NCBI GenBank assembly: GCA_013285705.1
Contig: JABDHA010000046.1
Coordinates: forward strand, 1 to 33,892
Direction: 5' to 3'
From: Acidobacteriota bacterium
GTDB taxonomy: Bacteria; Acidobacteriota; Terriglobia; Terriglobales; Acidobacteriaceae
DNA: 33,892 nucleotides
This document shows positions 26,187 to 33,748 of the stretch, in pieces; the stretch's first letter is position 1; the number at the start of each line of letters is the position of its first letter. Position numbers and translations under genes: made by a program. The notes beneath the pieces are model-generated. The model made no database searches, was not told the origin of the DNA, and was given only the letters and a program-made list of their open reading frames with translations.

Positions 26187-27752
26187 CTAACAAGTCTCCT
26201 GCGGAAAAAACAGGATGAAGACGGTTCCATGGTTATTGGAGTTCATTGAGCTTCGAATTCTCATTGATCCACCGTTCTTTTGAACGAGATCGCGAGTGAC
26301 CCACAGTCCCAGTCCGGTGCCGCCAATGCCTTTGGTCGTAAAGAACGGCTCGAACATCCGTGCTACCGTTGCCTGGTCCATCCCGGTCCCACTATCCGCG
26401 ATGATCAGCCGAACGCCGTCTATACCAGTCTTCGAATGCTTAGTCCGTCGGCAACGAAAGTAAAGGACTCCTCCCAGCTTCATTGCATCGATAGAGTTGG
26501 AAGCAATATTTAGAACAATCTGACGGATTTCGCCTTCATGGCAATGCAGACGCTCGGCACATGTTCCGATCTTTGCGGTAATCAATGAATTTCGCAGTCG
26601 TGCTCGATAGAGAGCAACCACCGATTCAAAAAGATCCCTTAGATTCAGGGCAGTGGGTTTACTGCTTTGCCGATGGAATCGCAACGTATGTGTGGTGATC
26701 TGTGAGACGCGGGACAACTCATCCTGGGCGGTTTCCACGAGTTGTTTCAGCTCTGGAGTGCTCGCTTGCAGATTGATCAGGTAGAGAAGGTTTGTTACTG
26801 CGGCCAAAGGGTTATTGATTTCATGCGCAATCGAACTCGCCAGACGCCCCACCGACGCCAGTTTTTCGCTTTGCAACAACGCACGTTCGGCAATTTTTTG
26901 CTTTGAGATATTACGTACGATCGCGGAAAAAGCAACGAGAGTCCCTGGCGCTTCCATATGCGGAGTCAACTTGATGGAAATCTCGATTTCTGAACCGTTT
27001 CTATGCCGGCTGATGGTCTCCCATGAAAACTCACGCCCCGTCATGAGAGTACTGATGGCGGCTTCAAATATTTCAGCTTCTCTTTCGGAGGAAATAAGTG
27101 TCCAGAGCGGGACGCCTACGGCCTCGGGAGAAGAGTATCCAAACATGTCAGACGCGCCCGGGTTCCAGCTCCTCACGCTTCCGTCCACTTGAACCGTGAT
27201 GATGGCGTCCGATGAGTGAAGGATGACCTCTGCAAGCTGTTCCGCTTCTTTCCGCGAACGCAATAATTCCTTCTCAAAGAGACGGCGCTCAGTCGCGTTG
27301 AACAAAACGACTCGGATGTGAATTGGGTTGCCGGATTGATACTCTAAGGAAAAATTAGCCAGGACGGGAATGCGGCGGCTATCGACCCGCAAGTCTAAAG
27401 CGATTTCGCCTCGCGTACCACTCAAGAGAAGCGGCGGCAACACCTGGCTGTCATAGAAGATCGCGCCCGCAGAAGACAGAAGCTTCCGAAAGTTGAGACC
27501 GGCCTCCTGGCCCTTCGAAAGCCCAGCGAGATGCAGAAAGCCGGCGTTTGCGCTAAGGATAGATCCATCCATGTCCAGCACAAGATAACCGCAGGGTGCG
27601 TTTTCGAAGAGGTCTCTATAGTGCGCCAGGTCAGACGATGCCGACTGACCTAGATGAAGCTTCGAATCGCGTCCCTGACCAGCCCCGGCGAGCTCAGGTG
27701 AGGACAATGACCCGTCGCATCCATCACTACCAGTTGGCTTTTCGGAAGGCAT
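26187..27752 (-). CDS. PAS-PAS sensor histidine kinase, overlapping the RsbQ-like gene
   Basis: About 521 residues, soluble, no membrane helix. PAS 1 begins at YRDLFENAPCGYLVLD. PAS 2 (about 165-285) has ILHSSDAIITVQVDGSV and EISIKLTPHMEAPG. The HisKA helix carries the phospho-acceptor H310 in SSIAHEINNPLAAVTNL, and the HATPase_c domain has the N box NIASNSIDAMKL, DSGTGMD and TKGIGGTGLGLWV. No receiver domain and no response-regulator gene are adjacent. The start is uncertain: 27803, 27752 (used here) or a TTG at 27707. All three lie inside the 3' end of the hydrolase gene, giving 58-154 nt of overlap in another frame. The overlap and the RsbQ context suggest PAS 1 senses a product or ligand of the hydrolase. 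Confidence 0.88.
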   Translation of the reverse strand: MPSEKPTGSDGCDGSLSSPELAGAGQGRDSKLHLGQSASSDLAHYRDLFENAPCGYLVLDMDGSILSANAGFLHLAGLSKGQEAGLNFRKLLSSAGAIFYDSQVLPPLLLSGTRGEIALDLRVDSRRIPVLANFSLEYQSGNPIHIRVVLFNATERRLFEKELLRSRKEAEQLAEVILHSSDAIITVQVDGSVRSWNPGASDMFGYSSPEAVGVPLWTLISSEREAEIFEAAISTLMTGREFSWETISRHRNGSEIEISIKLTPHMEAPGTLVAFSAIVRNISKQKIAERALLQSEKLASVGRLASSIAHEINNPLAAVTNLLYLINLQASTPELKQLVETAQDELSRVSQITTHTLRFHRQSSKPTALNLRDLFESVVALYRARLRNSLITAKIGTCAERLHCHEGEIRQIVLNIASNSIDAMKLGGVLYFRCRRTKHSKTGIDGVRLIIADSGTGMDQATVARMFEPFFTTKGIGGTGLGLWVTRDLVQKNGGSMRIRSSMNSNNHGTVFILFFPQETC

Positions 27753-28438
27753 TGATGAACATATTGTCCCACGGTAGCAGGAGCAATCGCATCCTCGGCG
27801 CACTGCAGGATAAGCGTGCGCGTGTTCAACTTCGCAAGGTCAGCACGATTGTCCGAAAGGAACGTGACACGGGCAAAGTGCTGGGCGAAAATCGGATCGG
27901 TTTTGCAGAAGCTGGCTTCCAGTTCCGCCGCCAATTCGGGCCGGTCGGCGTTTCCCATGATGATTGGCGCCATCATCGCCGACCATCCAGAGTGATTGTT
28001 ATCTAGCATTTCCAGTAGATCTTCGATGTCGGAGCGCTCAAAACCTCCCACATACTGGCCGTCATTGATGTAGCTGGGCGACGGCCCAATCATGACTATG
28101 CTTTCAAACAGCTCCGGTCGCTCAATGGCCGCCAGGGCCCCGATCATTGAACTCACTGAGTGTCCAACGAAGATTACGTGTTCGAGCTTCAACTCATCAA
28201 TGATTTCGATGACGTCTGTTGCATACCCGCTCAGGGTGCTGTACCGGGTTCGACTGAATGCGGACGGGTCCGAGAGTCCTGAACCCACGTAGTCGAACAA
28301 CACGACCTTATGGTCGCCCTCAAAACTGGGGACGACAGCGCGCCACATGTTCTGATCGCATCCGTATCCGTGCGCGAACATCAGCGTCTTGGGGCCGTTT
28401 CCACTGATCTTGACGTTGTTGCGTAGGACGGATGACAT
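27650..28438 (-). CDS. rsbQ: RsbQ-like alpha/beta hydrolase
   Basis: 262 residues, close in length to Bacillus RsbQ (269). Many segments match it: MFAHGYGCDQNMWRAV, VVLFDYVGSGLSD, FVGHSVSSMIGALAAIERPE, MIGPSPSYIND, LILQCAEDAIAPATVGQYVH and ATGHCPHLS. The catalytic triad is S94, D216 and H244. RsbQ is needed with the PAS phosphatase RsbP for energy-stress signalling and is a relative of the plant D14/KAI2 receptors; it is thought to act on a hydrophobic small molecule. Here its gene directly precedes and overlaps a PAS histidine kinase, which would replace RsbP as the partner. AAGG lies before the ATG. A 15-bp dyad about 65 bp upstream (28503-28517) may control the pair. The symbol reflects similarity, not proven function. 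Confidence 0.87.
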   Translation of the reverse strand: MSSVLRNNVKISGNGPKTLMFAHGYGCDQNMWRAVVPSFEGDHKVVLFDYVGSGLSDPSAFSRTRYSTLSGYATDVIEIIDELKLEHVIFVGHSVSSMIGALAAIERPELFESIVMIGPSPSYINDGQYVGGFERSDIEDLLEMLDNNHSGWSAMMAPIIMGNADRPELAAELEASFCKTDPIFAQHFARVTFLSDNRADLAKLNTRTLILQCAEDAIAPATVGQYVHQCLPKSQLVVMDATGHCPHLSSPGLVRDAIRSFI

Positions 28439-28502
28439 AGAACCTTTCGAGCGTTTGCGAATTGGTTGATCTACAGAGGTAGTAGACGCTTTTCTGAGCT
28501 TA

Positions 28503-28517
28503 TTGCATCAGATGCAA
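28503..28517. promoter_or_regulatory. Perfect 15-bp dyad TTGCATCAGATGCAA upstream of rsbQ
   Basis: TTGCATC and GATGCAA are exact inverse copies around a central A. The site lies about 65 bp upstream of the rsbQ start, in the 177-nt gap after the SDR gene, so it fits an operator or promoter element of the rsbQ-kinase unit. Its size is what MarR- or HxlR-type dimers usually bind, but no such regulator is seen nearby. Confidence 0.5.
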
Positions 28518-28615
28518 ATTCGCCGTGAAGCGGAAGGTGATACCACGCAATCAGGCATTCCTTCCTCATATGAGAGGCTCGTTCGAACTCTTCCTTGGTG
28601 CGCACGCATCATCAC

Positions 28616-29527
28616 TTACTTGTCCAGCCACTCCAACCGTCGCGGGTTCCAGCCAAGAACTCGCTTTGCCTTCGCATTCGAGGCGCCACTCAGCTTCGTC
28701 GCGTAATACACTACATCTTCCCCGGCAATTGCTGACACCTCCGCCTCGCTCATGTGCGGGGGCTTTGGAGCACCGACAAACTTCGCAAACGCCGGCAGCC
28801 ACACGGCCTGTGGCGAAGGGTCGTCATCGACCATGTTGTAGACGCCGGGCTCAGCCGCTAGCGATGCCACCGTTGCAATCGCCGCATCGTTGATATGCAC
28901 AAACGATGACACTCCCTCGCCCTTACCTACTACCGGATTCTGTTGCCGCATTACCATTTTCGCTGCAGCCTCGCCGGGATAGTACCAGGTCTTCGGCCCA
29001 TAGAAGAATCCATATCGCAGTGCCACACCCTCAATTGCATTGGAGCTGAACAGGCGCGCCTCCAGTTCCGTATACGTTTGCGCACTCGCCGCCACACTTG
29101 GGCTTGCATTCACGTCCAATGGAGACGATTCGTCTGCCAGCGCCCCTTTCGCTGCCTTCAAAAAGAATCCGCTCGACTGCTGTAGATACCGTCGCACACC
29201 ACTTGCAATCGCCGCACGAAACAAATTGCCTCCGCCCTCGATCCTCAGCTTCCTATCGCCCGCCGCATATTTTGGCATGTCACTCTGCTCCTTCGGCAGC
29301 GACGTCAATTCATCGATGACTACTTCCGCCTTCGATCGCCGCAGTGCAGCCCCTACCGCTGCCGCATCGAATGCGTCCACGATCGCTGCCTCGGCCCTCT
29401 GGCCCTCCAGATTCTTCGCGCGCTCCGCGCTCGTTGTCATTCCCACCACAGAGTGCCCCTGCTTCAACAACTCCGCAATCAACGGTTCGCCAATTGCTCC
29501 GCTCGCCCCAGCTACAAAAACACGCAT
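28616..29527 (-). CDS. Atypical extended SDR (NAD-dependent epimerase-like) oxidoreductase
   Basis: 303 residues from the ATG at 29527; a TTG immediately before it is less likely, and GAGAGGAG sits about 7 nt upstream. The N-terminal Rossmann motif GASGAIG (residues 7-13) binds NAD(P). LRYGFFYGPKTWYY matches the extended-SDR substrate region. The catalytic YxxxK is altered: at TYTELEARL, Tyr152 is followed by Glu156 where Lys is expected. Such proteins are usually called atypical SDRs and may bind, rather than oxidise or reduce, their ligand. Cytoplasmic. It lies 177 nt upstream of rsbQ on the same strand. Confidence 0.83.
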   Translation of the reverse strand: MRVFVAGASGAIGEPLIAELLKQGHSVVGMTTSAERAKNLEGQRAEAAIVDAFDAAAVGAALRRSKAEVVIDELTSLPKEQSDMPKYAAGDRKLRIEGGGNLFRAAIASGVRRYLQQSSGFFLKAAKGALADESSPLDVNASPSVAASAQTYTELEARLFSSNAIEGVALRYGFFYGPKTWYYPGEAAAKMVMRQQNPVVGKGEGVSSFVHINDAAIATVASLAAEPGVYNMVDDDPSPQAVWLPAFAKFVGAPKPPHMSEAEVSAIAGEDVVYYATKLSGASNAKAKRVLGWNPRRLEWLDK

Positions 29528-29597
29528 CAACCGCTCCTCTCAACTCCATCGCTCAACAACCCAACAGGACAACACATTCATTGAGATGCCTGATCTG

Positions 29598-30503
29598 CTA
29601 TGGCCCTTTGCCCTGGAACAGCCTGGTGGCGTAGTTCAAGTTGTTGATGTTGGACTTAGTTTTGAAGTCCATATTGCCGATTGCGGTCATGTTGTGCGCG
29701 AACTGCGCTATCTCTGTGTTGAATTGAACCCCGATGTCTTCCAGATTGCGTGCTTCTGAATAGACGTCCTGCGGCCCGTGTACGTGCTCATGCACCTCAT
29801 TGACCGCGATCTTCTGCAGGTCATTGTGGTCGAGAATTGGGTCGTGCATGTCAAACCAGCGCACGTCGGCGCGAGCGAGCTTCACTTTCTCTTCCGGCAG
29901 CATAGCGGCGAACTTTGTGGGAAATTCTCGAACGTAGGTGGAACGACTGGCCTCGGTGCTCGGAGGAAGTCCGGCCGTCTTAGCTACCCAATCGTCGTCG
30001 GCGAAGAGGCCATTTATCTGAATGCGCGTGACGACAAGGCCGCCACTCTGCGCGATGGGAGGATTATGGCGACGAACCATATCGACCCACCAACGTGTCG
30101 CCGGATCGGTCTGTGCGCGGTCGTTCCAGGCGGCCCAAAGTCTCATGGATATTTCAGTGCGCTCTGCGAGAGAACCATGACGCATGAACTCGGCCAGCTG
30201 GTGGGTGGCAGATCTGGTCTTGGTGAAATTCGCAGCGTTCTTCTGGAACTGGTTGAGAATGTTTTGACGAGCCGCCTGCTGCTCTTCCGGCGAAAGCGGA
30301 GTGTCTAGCACGCTGGCATCAAGGACGCGCAGATCTTCAAGGTCCTCAGTTGTGAGCACATTGTCACCCGCGCTGCTGACAACGTTTGGCGGCTGGTTTG
30401 TTGCGTTGGTTCCCTGAGCCAAGATCGGAACGCCCAGAGGTGCCATGAGCAGGAGCATAGGTAACCAGTTCCGTGAGCGGCTTCGGCTGTGAGAGCTGTT
30501 CAT
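29598..30503 (-). CDS. Exported hypothetical protein
   Basis: 301 residues with a signal peptide (a basic start rich in Ser/Arg, then WLPMLLLMAPLGVPILAQ, cleavage near residue 30). The mature protein is mostly helical and charged, with a middle WWVDMVRRHNPPIA segment, a KFAAMLPEEKVKLARADVRWFDMHDP stretch broken into short acidic blocks, and HEHVHGPQDVY near the end. The HEHVHG cluster looks as if it could bind a metal, but it does not fit a known HExxH pattern. I do not recognise the family. GGGGAGG lies just before the ATG. It is followed by the SDR gene after 70 nt on the same strand, perhaps in one transcript. Confidence 0.72.
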   Translation of the reverse strand: MNSSHSRSRSRNWLPMLLLMAPLGVPILAQGTNATNQPPNVVSSAGDNVLTTEDLEDLRVLDASVLDTPLSPEEQQAARQNILNQFQKNAANFTKTRSATHQLAEFMRHGSLAERTEISMRLWAAWNDRAQTDPATRWWVDMVRRHNPPIAQSGGLVVTRIQINGLFADDDWVAKTAGLPPSTEASRSTYVREFPTKFAAMLPEEKVKLARADVRWFDMHDPILDHNDLQKIAVNEVHEHVHGPQDVYSEARNLEDIGVQFNTEIAQFAHNMTAIGNMDFKTKSNINNLNYATRLFQGKGP

Positions 30504-30839
30504 GCGTCCTCCCCATAAGACAAATATCAGTATTTAGCTCGAGCGTGGTTGAATTTTCAGACGGGGTCTGTTGCGCAGTTGCAGCCAATCTTTGGCGGAT
30601 TGATCAACGCGATCAGTGAAGGAAAATCGTTCGGGGAAATAAGTTCTCTTTTTTCAGTAATTACCTGAACCGGCTGCACCTTTTTAGGGCAATCGCCCTT
30701 TGAAAGAGAAAAGGCACTATGAAGAATATAAGGCGAAAGTACTCGCCACGCCATGTGCTTCCGCATGACTGCTAACCTGAAGATAGGTGTTGACCCACTT
30801 CGGCACCAGAACAACCGTATGAACTGGCGATTTGCCGGA
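30504..30839. other. 336-nt stretch without a convincing gene
   Basis: It lies between the exported hypothetical protein and the M24-like gene, both on the - strand, so it should hold the former's promoter and the latter's 3' end. The only sizeable frame (- strand, 30557-30814) has no family match or good ribosome-binding site. A small AGGGC-aatc-GCCCT hairpin occurs near 30690, without a T-run on the - strand. Confidence 0.4.
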
Positions 30840-31553
30840 TTAATCGACAGTCAACAATTCTTCAAAGAAGCCACCCATACGTCGTTCACGATCTATGAAG
30901 TGAATCTCCAGAATCCAGTGGCGCAAATGTCCTTTTTCGTCCGTCGAACGCATCCGCAGATTGCTCTTCGGGTGAACGTAGAGCGTCACCTTATCCTCTG
31001 CGATTCTCTCGTGTGGAAATTGACCGATCAGATGTCCGGCAATCGGTCCGCCAAACTCCCAACCATATTTTTCTGCAAGAGACACCGCATAGGCATAAAA
31101 CTGGTTCGCTGTGATATCCGGATTTTCATGGAAGTAGCGTTTCCCATCAACGAAAGCTTTACCCACGTCGTCGCGTATCTTCAGTTTTGCCGGATCTGAT
31201 CCGATCACAAAAGTACGACCGAAGTCTGCCTCATACTCTTCAAACACCGGACCAAGATCGAGGAACAGGATGTCATCCTCGCCGATCGTATGATCGGGAG
31301 GATTCTCAGCGTATGGTAGCAATGTGTTAGCACCGGCGCGGACAATTCGTTTGTGCCAATACCTGTAGATTCCAAACATCTCCTTTGCCAGATCGTAGAT
31401 CTCCTGGTTGAGATGGCTCTCGGTGATACCGGCGCGAACTAATCCCCGCGCTTCAACCTCATGAAAGAGTTGTTCAGCTTTGCCTTGAGCAATGCGGAGT
31501 TCTGCAACCCTCTTCTCTTCAAGTGCGTCTATCGACGTTGTCTCGTCTGCCAC
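30840..31553 (-). CDS. M24-family (pita-bread fold) metallopeptidase-like protein
   Basis: 237 residues, so only the catalytic domain of Xaa-Pro-type or methionine aminopeptidases. The five metal ligands are recognisable: D99 (LFLDLGPVFEEY), D110 (EADFGRTF), H174 (IAGHLIGQFPHE), E216 (WILEIHFID) and E231 (FFEELLTVD). It therefore looks active and probably removes N-terminal residues from small peptides, or acts on a creatinase-like substrate. No signal peptide. The start is GTG at 31553 with GAGGTA about 10 nt upstream. It is divergent from the GAF-domain gene. Confidence 0.87.
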   Translation of the reverse strand: MADETTSIDALEEKRVAELRIAQGKAEQLFHEVEARGLVRAGITESHLNQEIYDLAKEMFGIYRYWHKRIVRAGANTLLPYAENPPDHTIGEDDILFLDLGPVFEEYEADFGRTFVIGSDPAKLKIRDDVGKAFVDGKRYFHENPDITANQFYAYAVSLAEKYGWEFGGPIAGHLIGQFPHERIAEDKVTLYVHPKSNLRMRSTDEKGHLRHWILEIHFIDRERRMGGFFEELLTVD

Positions 31554-31703
31554 GTGGCTTGTACCTCACTGTACTTAATGTGCCCGATGGAGGAGCTAGC
31601 ACCGGATGCCAGCTGCTTCTTGTTTGAAAAGTTGAGTTTCTCGATGCTGGCGTGCAGGCATTTTCGTTCACCTTTGGATAGCTAGAATTTTTGGGAGGGC
31701 ATC

Positions 31704-31865
31704 ATGTTCAAAGACCAGACAACAATAGTTCGTGAATTTCGCATGGCGGCTCAGAAGGTGCAAAATAAAAGCATGTCCGAGAAAGTCTTCGCTCAAGTCC
31801 TTTCCGAGGTAAGCGGCTTCGCGAGACCACAAATGACCTTGCAGATCTCCAGAATTTCATCGTAG
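31704..31865 (+). pseudogene. 5' fragment of the GAF-domain gene (frameshifted)
   Basis: ATG 31704 is preceded by GGGAGG at proper spacing, so this is the real start of the gene. It encodes 53 residues (opening MFKDQTTIVREFRMAAQKVQ) and ends in TAG inside the region where the next frame already reads ETTNDLADLQNFIVEIIPRR, the natural lead-in to the GAF domain. A one-base loss within 31769-31862 would explain the break; near 31817 one extra base restores a sensible join (EVSGF to RETTNDL). Confidence 0.6.
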
Positions 31866-31882
31866 AGATCATTCCGAGGCGT

Positions 31883-32269
31883 TTGCCTTATTACAACTGG
31901 ACGGGATTCTACATGCTCGACCCCGATGATTCACAGACGCTTGTTCTCGGCCCGTTCCGTGGAGCGCCGACTGATCATGTCCGCATCCCCGTGAACCAGG
32001 GAATCTGCGGAGCCGCTGTCGCACAGAACAGCACGGTAATTGTGGATGATGTCCACTCGGATCCGCGTTATCTCGCCTGTTCGCTGGAAGCCAGATCCGA
32101 GATCGTCGTTCCGATTCGAGCCAATGGTGCGGTAGCAGGTGAGATCGACATCGACAGCCACGACCTGGCGGCCTTCTCGCCGCAGGACAGGGAATTCCTC
32201 GAAAAGTGCGCCATCATCGTGGGCGGCTTCATGGAACGCACTCAAACTGTGTCTTCAGGGGCAAAGTAG
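31883..32269 (+). CDS. GAF-domain protein (3' part of the frameshifted gene)
   Basis: From the TTG at 31883 this frame gives 128 residues, but it is open back to 31769 and the homologous part begins earlier (LADLQNFIVEIIPRRLPYYNWTGFYML). The remaining sequence is a standard small GAF domain: LVLGPFRGAPTDHVRIPVNQ, GICGAAVAQNSTVIVDDVHS, DPRYLACSLEARSEIVVPI, GEIDIDSHDLAAFS. The Cys/Asp pattern resembles the free methionine-(R)-sulfoxide reductase (fRMsr)/GAF group, where paired Cys are catalytic; GICGAA and YLAC keep Cys in the expected places. Starting at TTG 31883 would cut into the fold, so the gene is likely broken or mis-sequenced. Its 3' end overlaps the convergent CHY gene by 28 nt. Confidence 0.75.
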   Translation: MPYYNWTGFYMLDPDDSQTLVLGPFRGAPTDHVRIPVNQGICGAAVAQNSTVIVDDVHSDPRYLACSLEARSEIVVPIRANGAVAGEIDIDSHDLAAFSPQDREFLEKCAIIVGGFMERTQTVSSGAK

Positions 32270-32583
32270 AAGTGGTAGTGGTTTCTGCAGCCGGGATTGA
32301 AGGCGGCCTTGCAACGCGGACACAGGTAGCCGCTCTGCATGTATTCGCGGATCGTTAGTTCATAGCCGCAAGCTCCGCAAAGAATCGCGCGAACGTTCCA
32401 TTCTGAGTGCGGCCACACCTGGATGGGGTGGTCTGCAAGAGATTCGTGACAATCCTTGCAGGCGTAATACGCTTCGCAGCAAGCCATCTTGATGGCGATG
32501 ATATCGAGCGCTGAGTGATAGTGGACGCAACGTGTCTCCGCGTCCACCTCCACTCCTCGAACTTCCTGCTGCGTTGGCCTCAT
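32242..32583 (-). CDS. CHY zinc-finger protein (Hot13-like)
   Basis: 113 residues, nearly all taken up by a CHY zinc finger. The Cys/His set is complete: C19, H21, H23, C35, C36, C42, C45, H46, H52, then C69, C72, C88, C91, C99, H102 and H104 (CVHYHSALDIIAIKMACC, YACKDCHESLADHP, CGACGYELTIREYMQSGY). The family is shared with yeast Hot13, which helps metal handling in mitochondrial protein import; bacterial members are small stand-alone zinc-binding proteins of unclear function. Cytoplasmic. The ATG is at 32583. Its last 28 nt overlap the end of the GAF gene on the other strand. Confidence 0.9.
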   Translation of the reverse strand: MRPTQQEVRGVEVDAETRCVHYHSALDIIAIKMACCEAYYACKDCHESLADHPIQVWPHSEWNVRAILCGACGYELTIREYMQSGYLCPRCKAAFNPGCRNHYHFYFAPEDTV

Positions 32584-32733
32584 ATTCCTATTAAAGAGTT
32601 TAAGCGACGAACTTGCGACCGTGTTGTTACCCTCAGGGCTTTGACAGCCGTGTCAAATCGCCGATGATATTCCAACTCGTCATCCGTATACTGGCTTGGC
32701 CAACCAAACATGTCCTTGTCAGGAGATTGGACG

Positions 32734-33624
32734 ATGCCTATTTCGAATGCCCGACGTCTCACCATCTGCGTTGCTCTGTTCGTGAGCTTTGCACAAGCCG
32801 CGTCTGCCGGTGAGATTTTGATTGCCGATGCGAAATCACAGCCGGAAAGTTTGACAGTGGCGCCGGGCGGCGTACTCATCGTTGGCAGTGCCAGCTCACC
32901 ATTCGTCTATAAGGTGCGCTCGGGTTCATCCACTGCCGAGAAATTTATCGACGCCAGTGCCGAAGGCCCCGGGACCTTTTTCTTCGGCATGCTGGCGGAT
33001 GCAGCCACTAATACGTTGTGGACATGTCAGCTGACCCCAGTTCCGGACACCACACCGGTGCGGCGACACACCGCGCTGAGAGGCTTTGATCTTTCAACCA
33101 GCGCGCAGAAGATCCGCTGGAACCTGCCGGGAGACAACAGTACGTGTAACGATTTTGCGATCGGCCCGGATAAAGCGCTCTATATCACCGACACGGCCAA
33201 TGGCAGAATCTATAAGCTGCCTGCCGGCGCCTCCACGGCGGAACTATTCCTCGAGCATCGGACACTGACGGGCGTCGATGGCATTACCTTCCTGAATGGC
33301 ATGCTCTACGTGAACAATGTGATCTTCAACAAGCTCTACCGCATCCCGGTAGACGCCGCCGGTAAGGCCGGTGAGCCAGTCGATATCTGGATGGACCAGC
33401 CGGTCAAGGGGCCTGATGGCATGCGTGCAGCGAATGGTAAGCTCATCGTTGCCGAGAATAGCAGCGGCAGAATTTCCGTCATCACCGTCGATGGAGACAA
33501 GGCGAGCGTCACCGTGATCAAGGAAGGACTTAAGACACCAACCGCAGTCGAACCTGCAGGGGACACTCTTTGGATCGCCGAGCGCGGCGCTGGCAAGGCA
33601 GTGCCTATCCCCATGCCCAAATAG
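32734..33624 (+). CDS. Exported beta-propeller (SMP-30/NHL-like) protein
   Basis: 296 residues from the ATG at 32734, chosen because AGGAG lies about 9 nt upstream and because it places the signal peptide (MPISNARRLTICVALFVSFA, ending ASAG) directly at the start; an ATG at 32710 would add eight residues. The mature part shows repeated propeller blades: PESLTVAPGGVLIVGSASSP, DFAIGPDKALYITDTANGRI, GVDGITFLNGMLYVNNV, GPDGMRAANGKLIVAENSSG and a last PAGDTLWIAERGAG. This is the pattern of SMP-30/gluconolactonase- and NHL-like proteins, but no certain catalytic residues can be set, so it may be a binding protein. Periplasmic or secreted. Confidence 0.85.
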   Translation: MPISNARRLTICVALFVSFAQAASAGEILIADAKSQPESLTVAPGGVLIVGSASSPFVYKVRSGSSTAEKFIDASAEGPGTFFFGMLADAATNTLWTCQLTPVPDTTPVRRHTALRGFDLSTSAQKIRWNLPGDNSTCNDFAIGPDKALYITDTANGRIYKLPAGASTAELFLEHRTLTGVDGITFLNGMLYVNNVIFNKLYRIPVDAAGKAGEPVDIWMDQPVKGPDGMRAANGKLIVAENSSGRISVITVDGDKASVTVIKEGLKTPTAVEPAGDTLWIAERGAGKAVPIPMPK

Positions 33625-33748
33625 CTCGCAGAGGTAGGAGATTTGTGTGCGCAAGAACGCGCAAATCGTGGCCTAGTGACGCGTAATGCCAAAGTTGAAT
33701 TGCGTACCTGCGATTGTCTACTTGAGGCGGTCGTCACTAAGGCGAACT

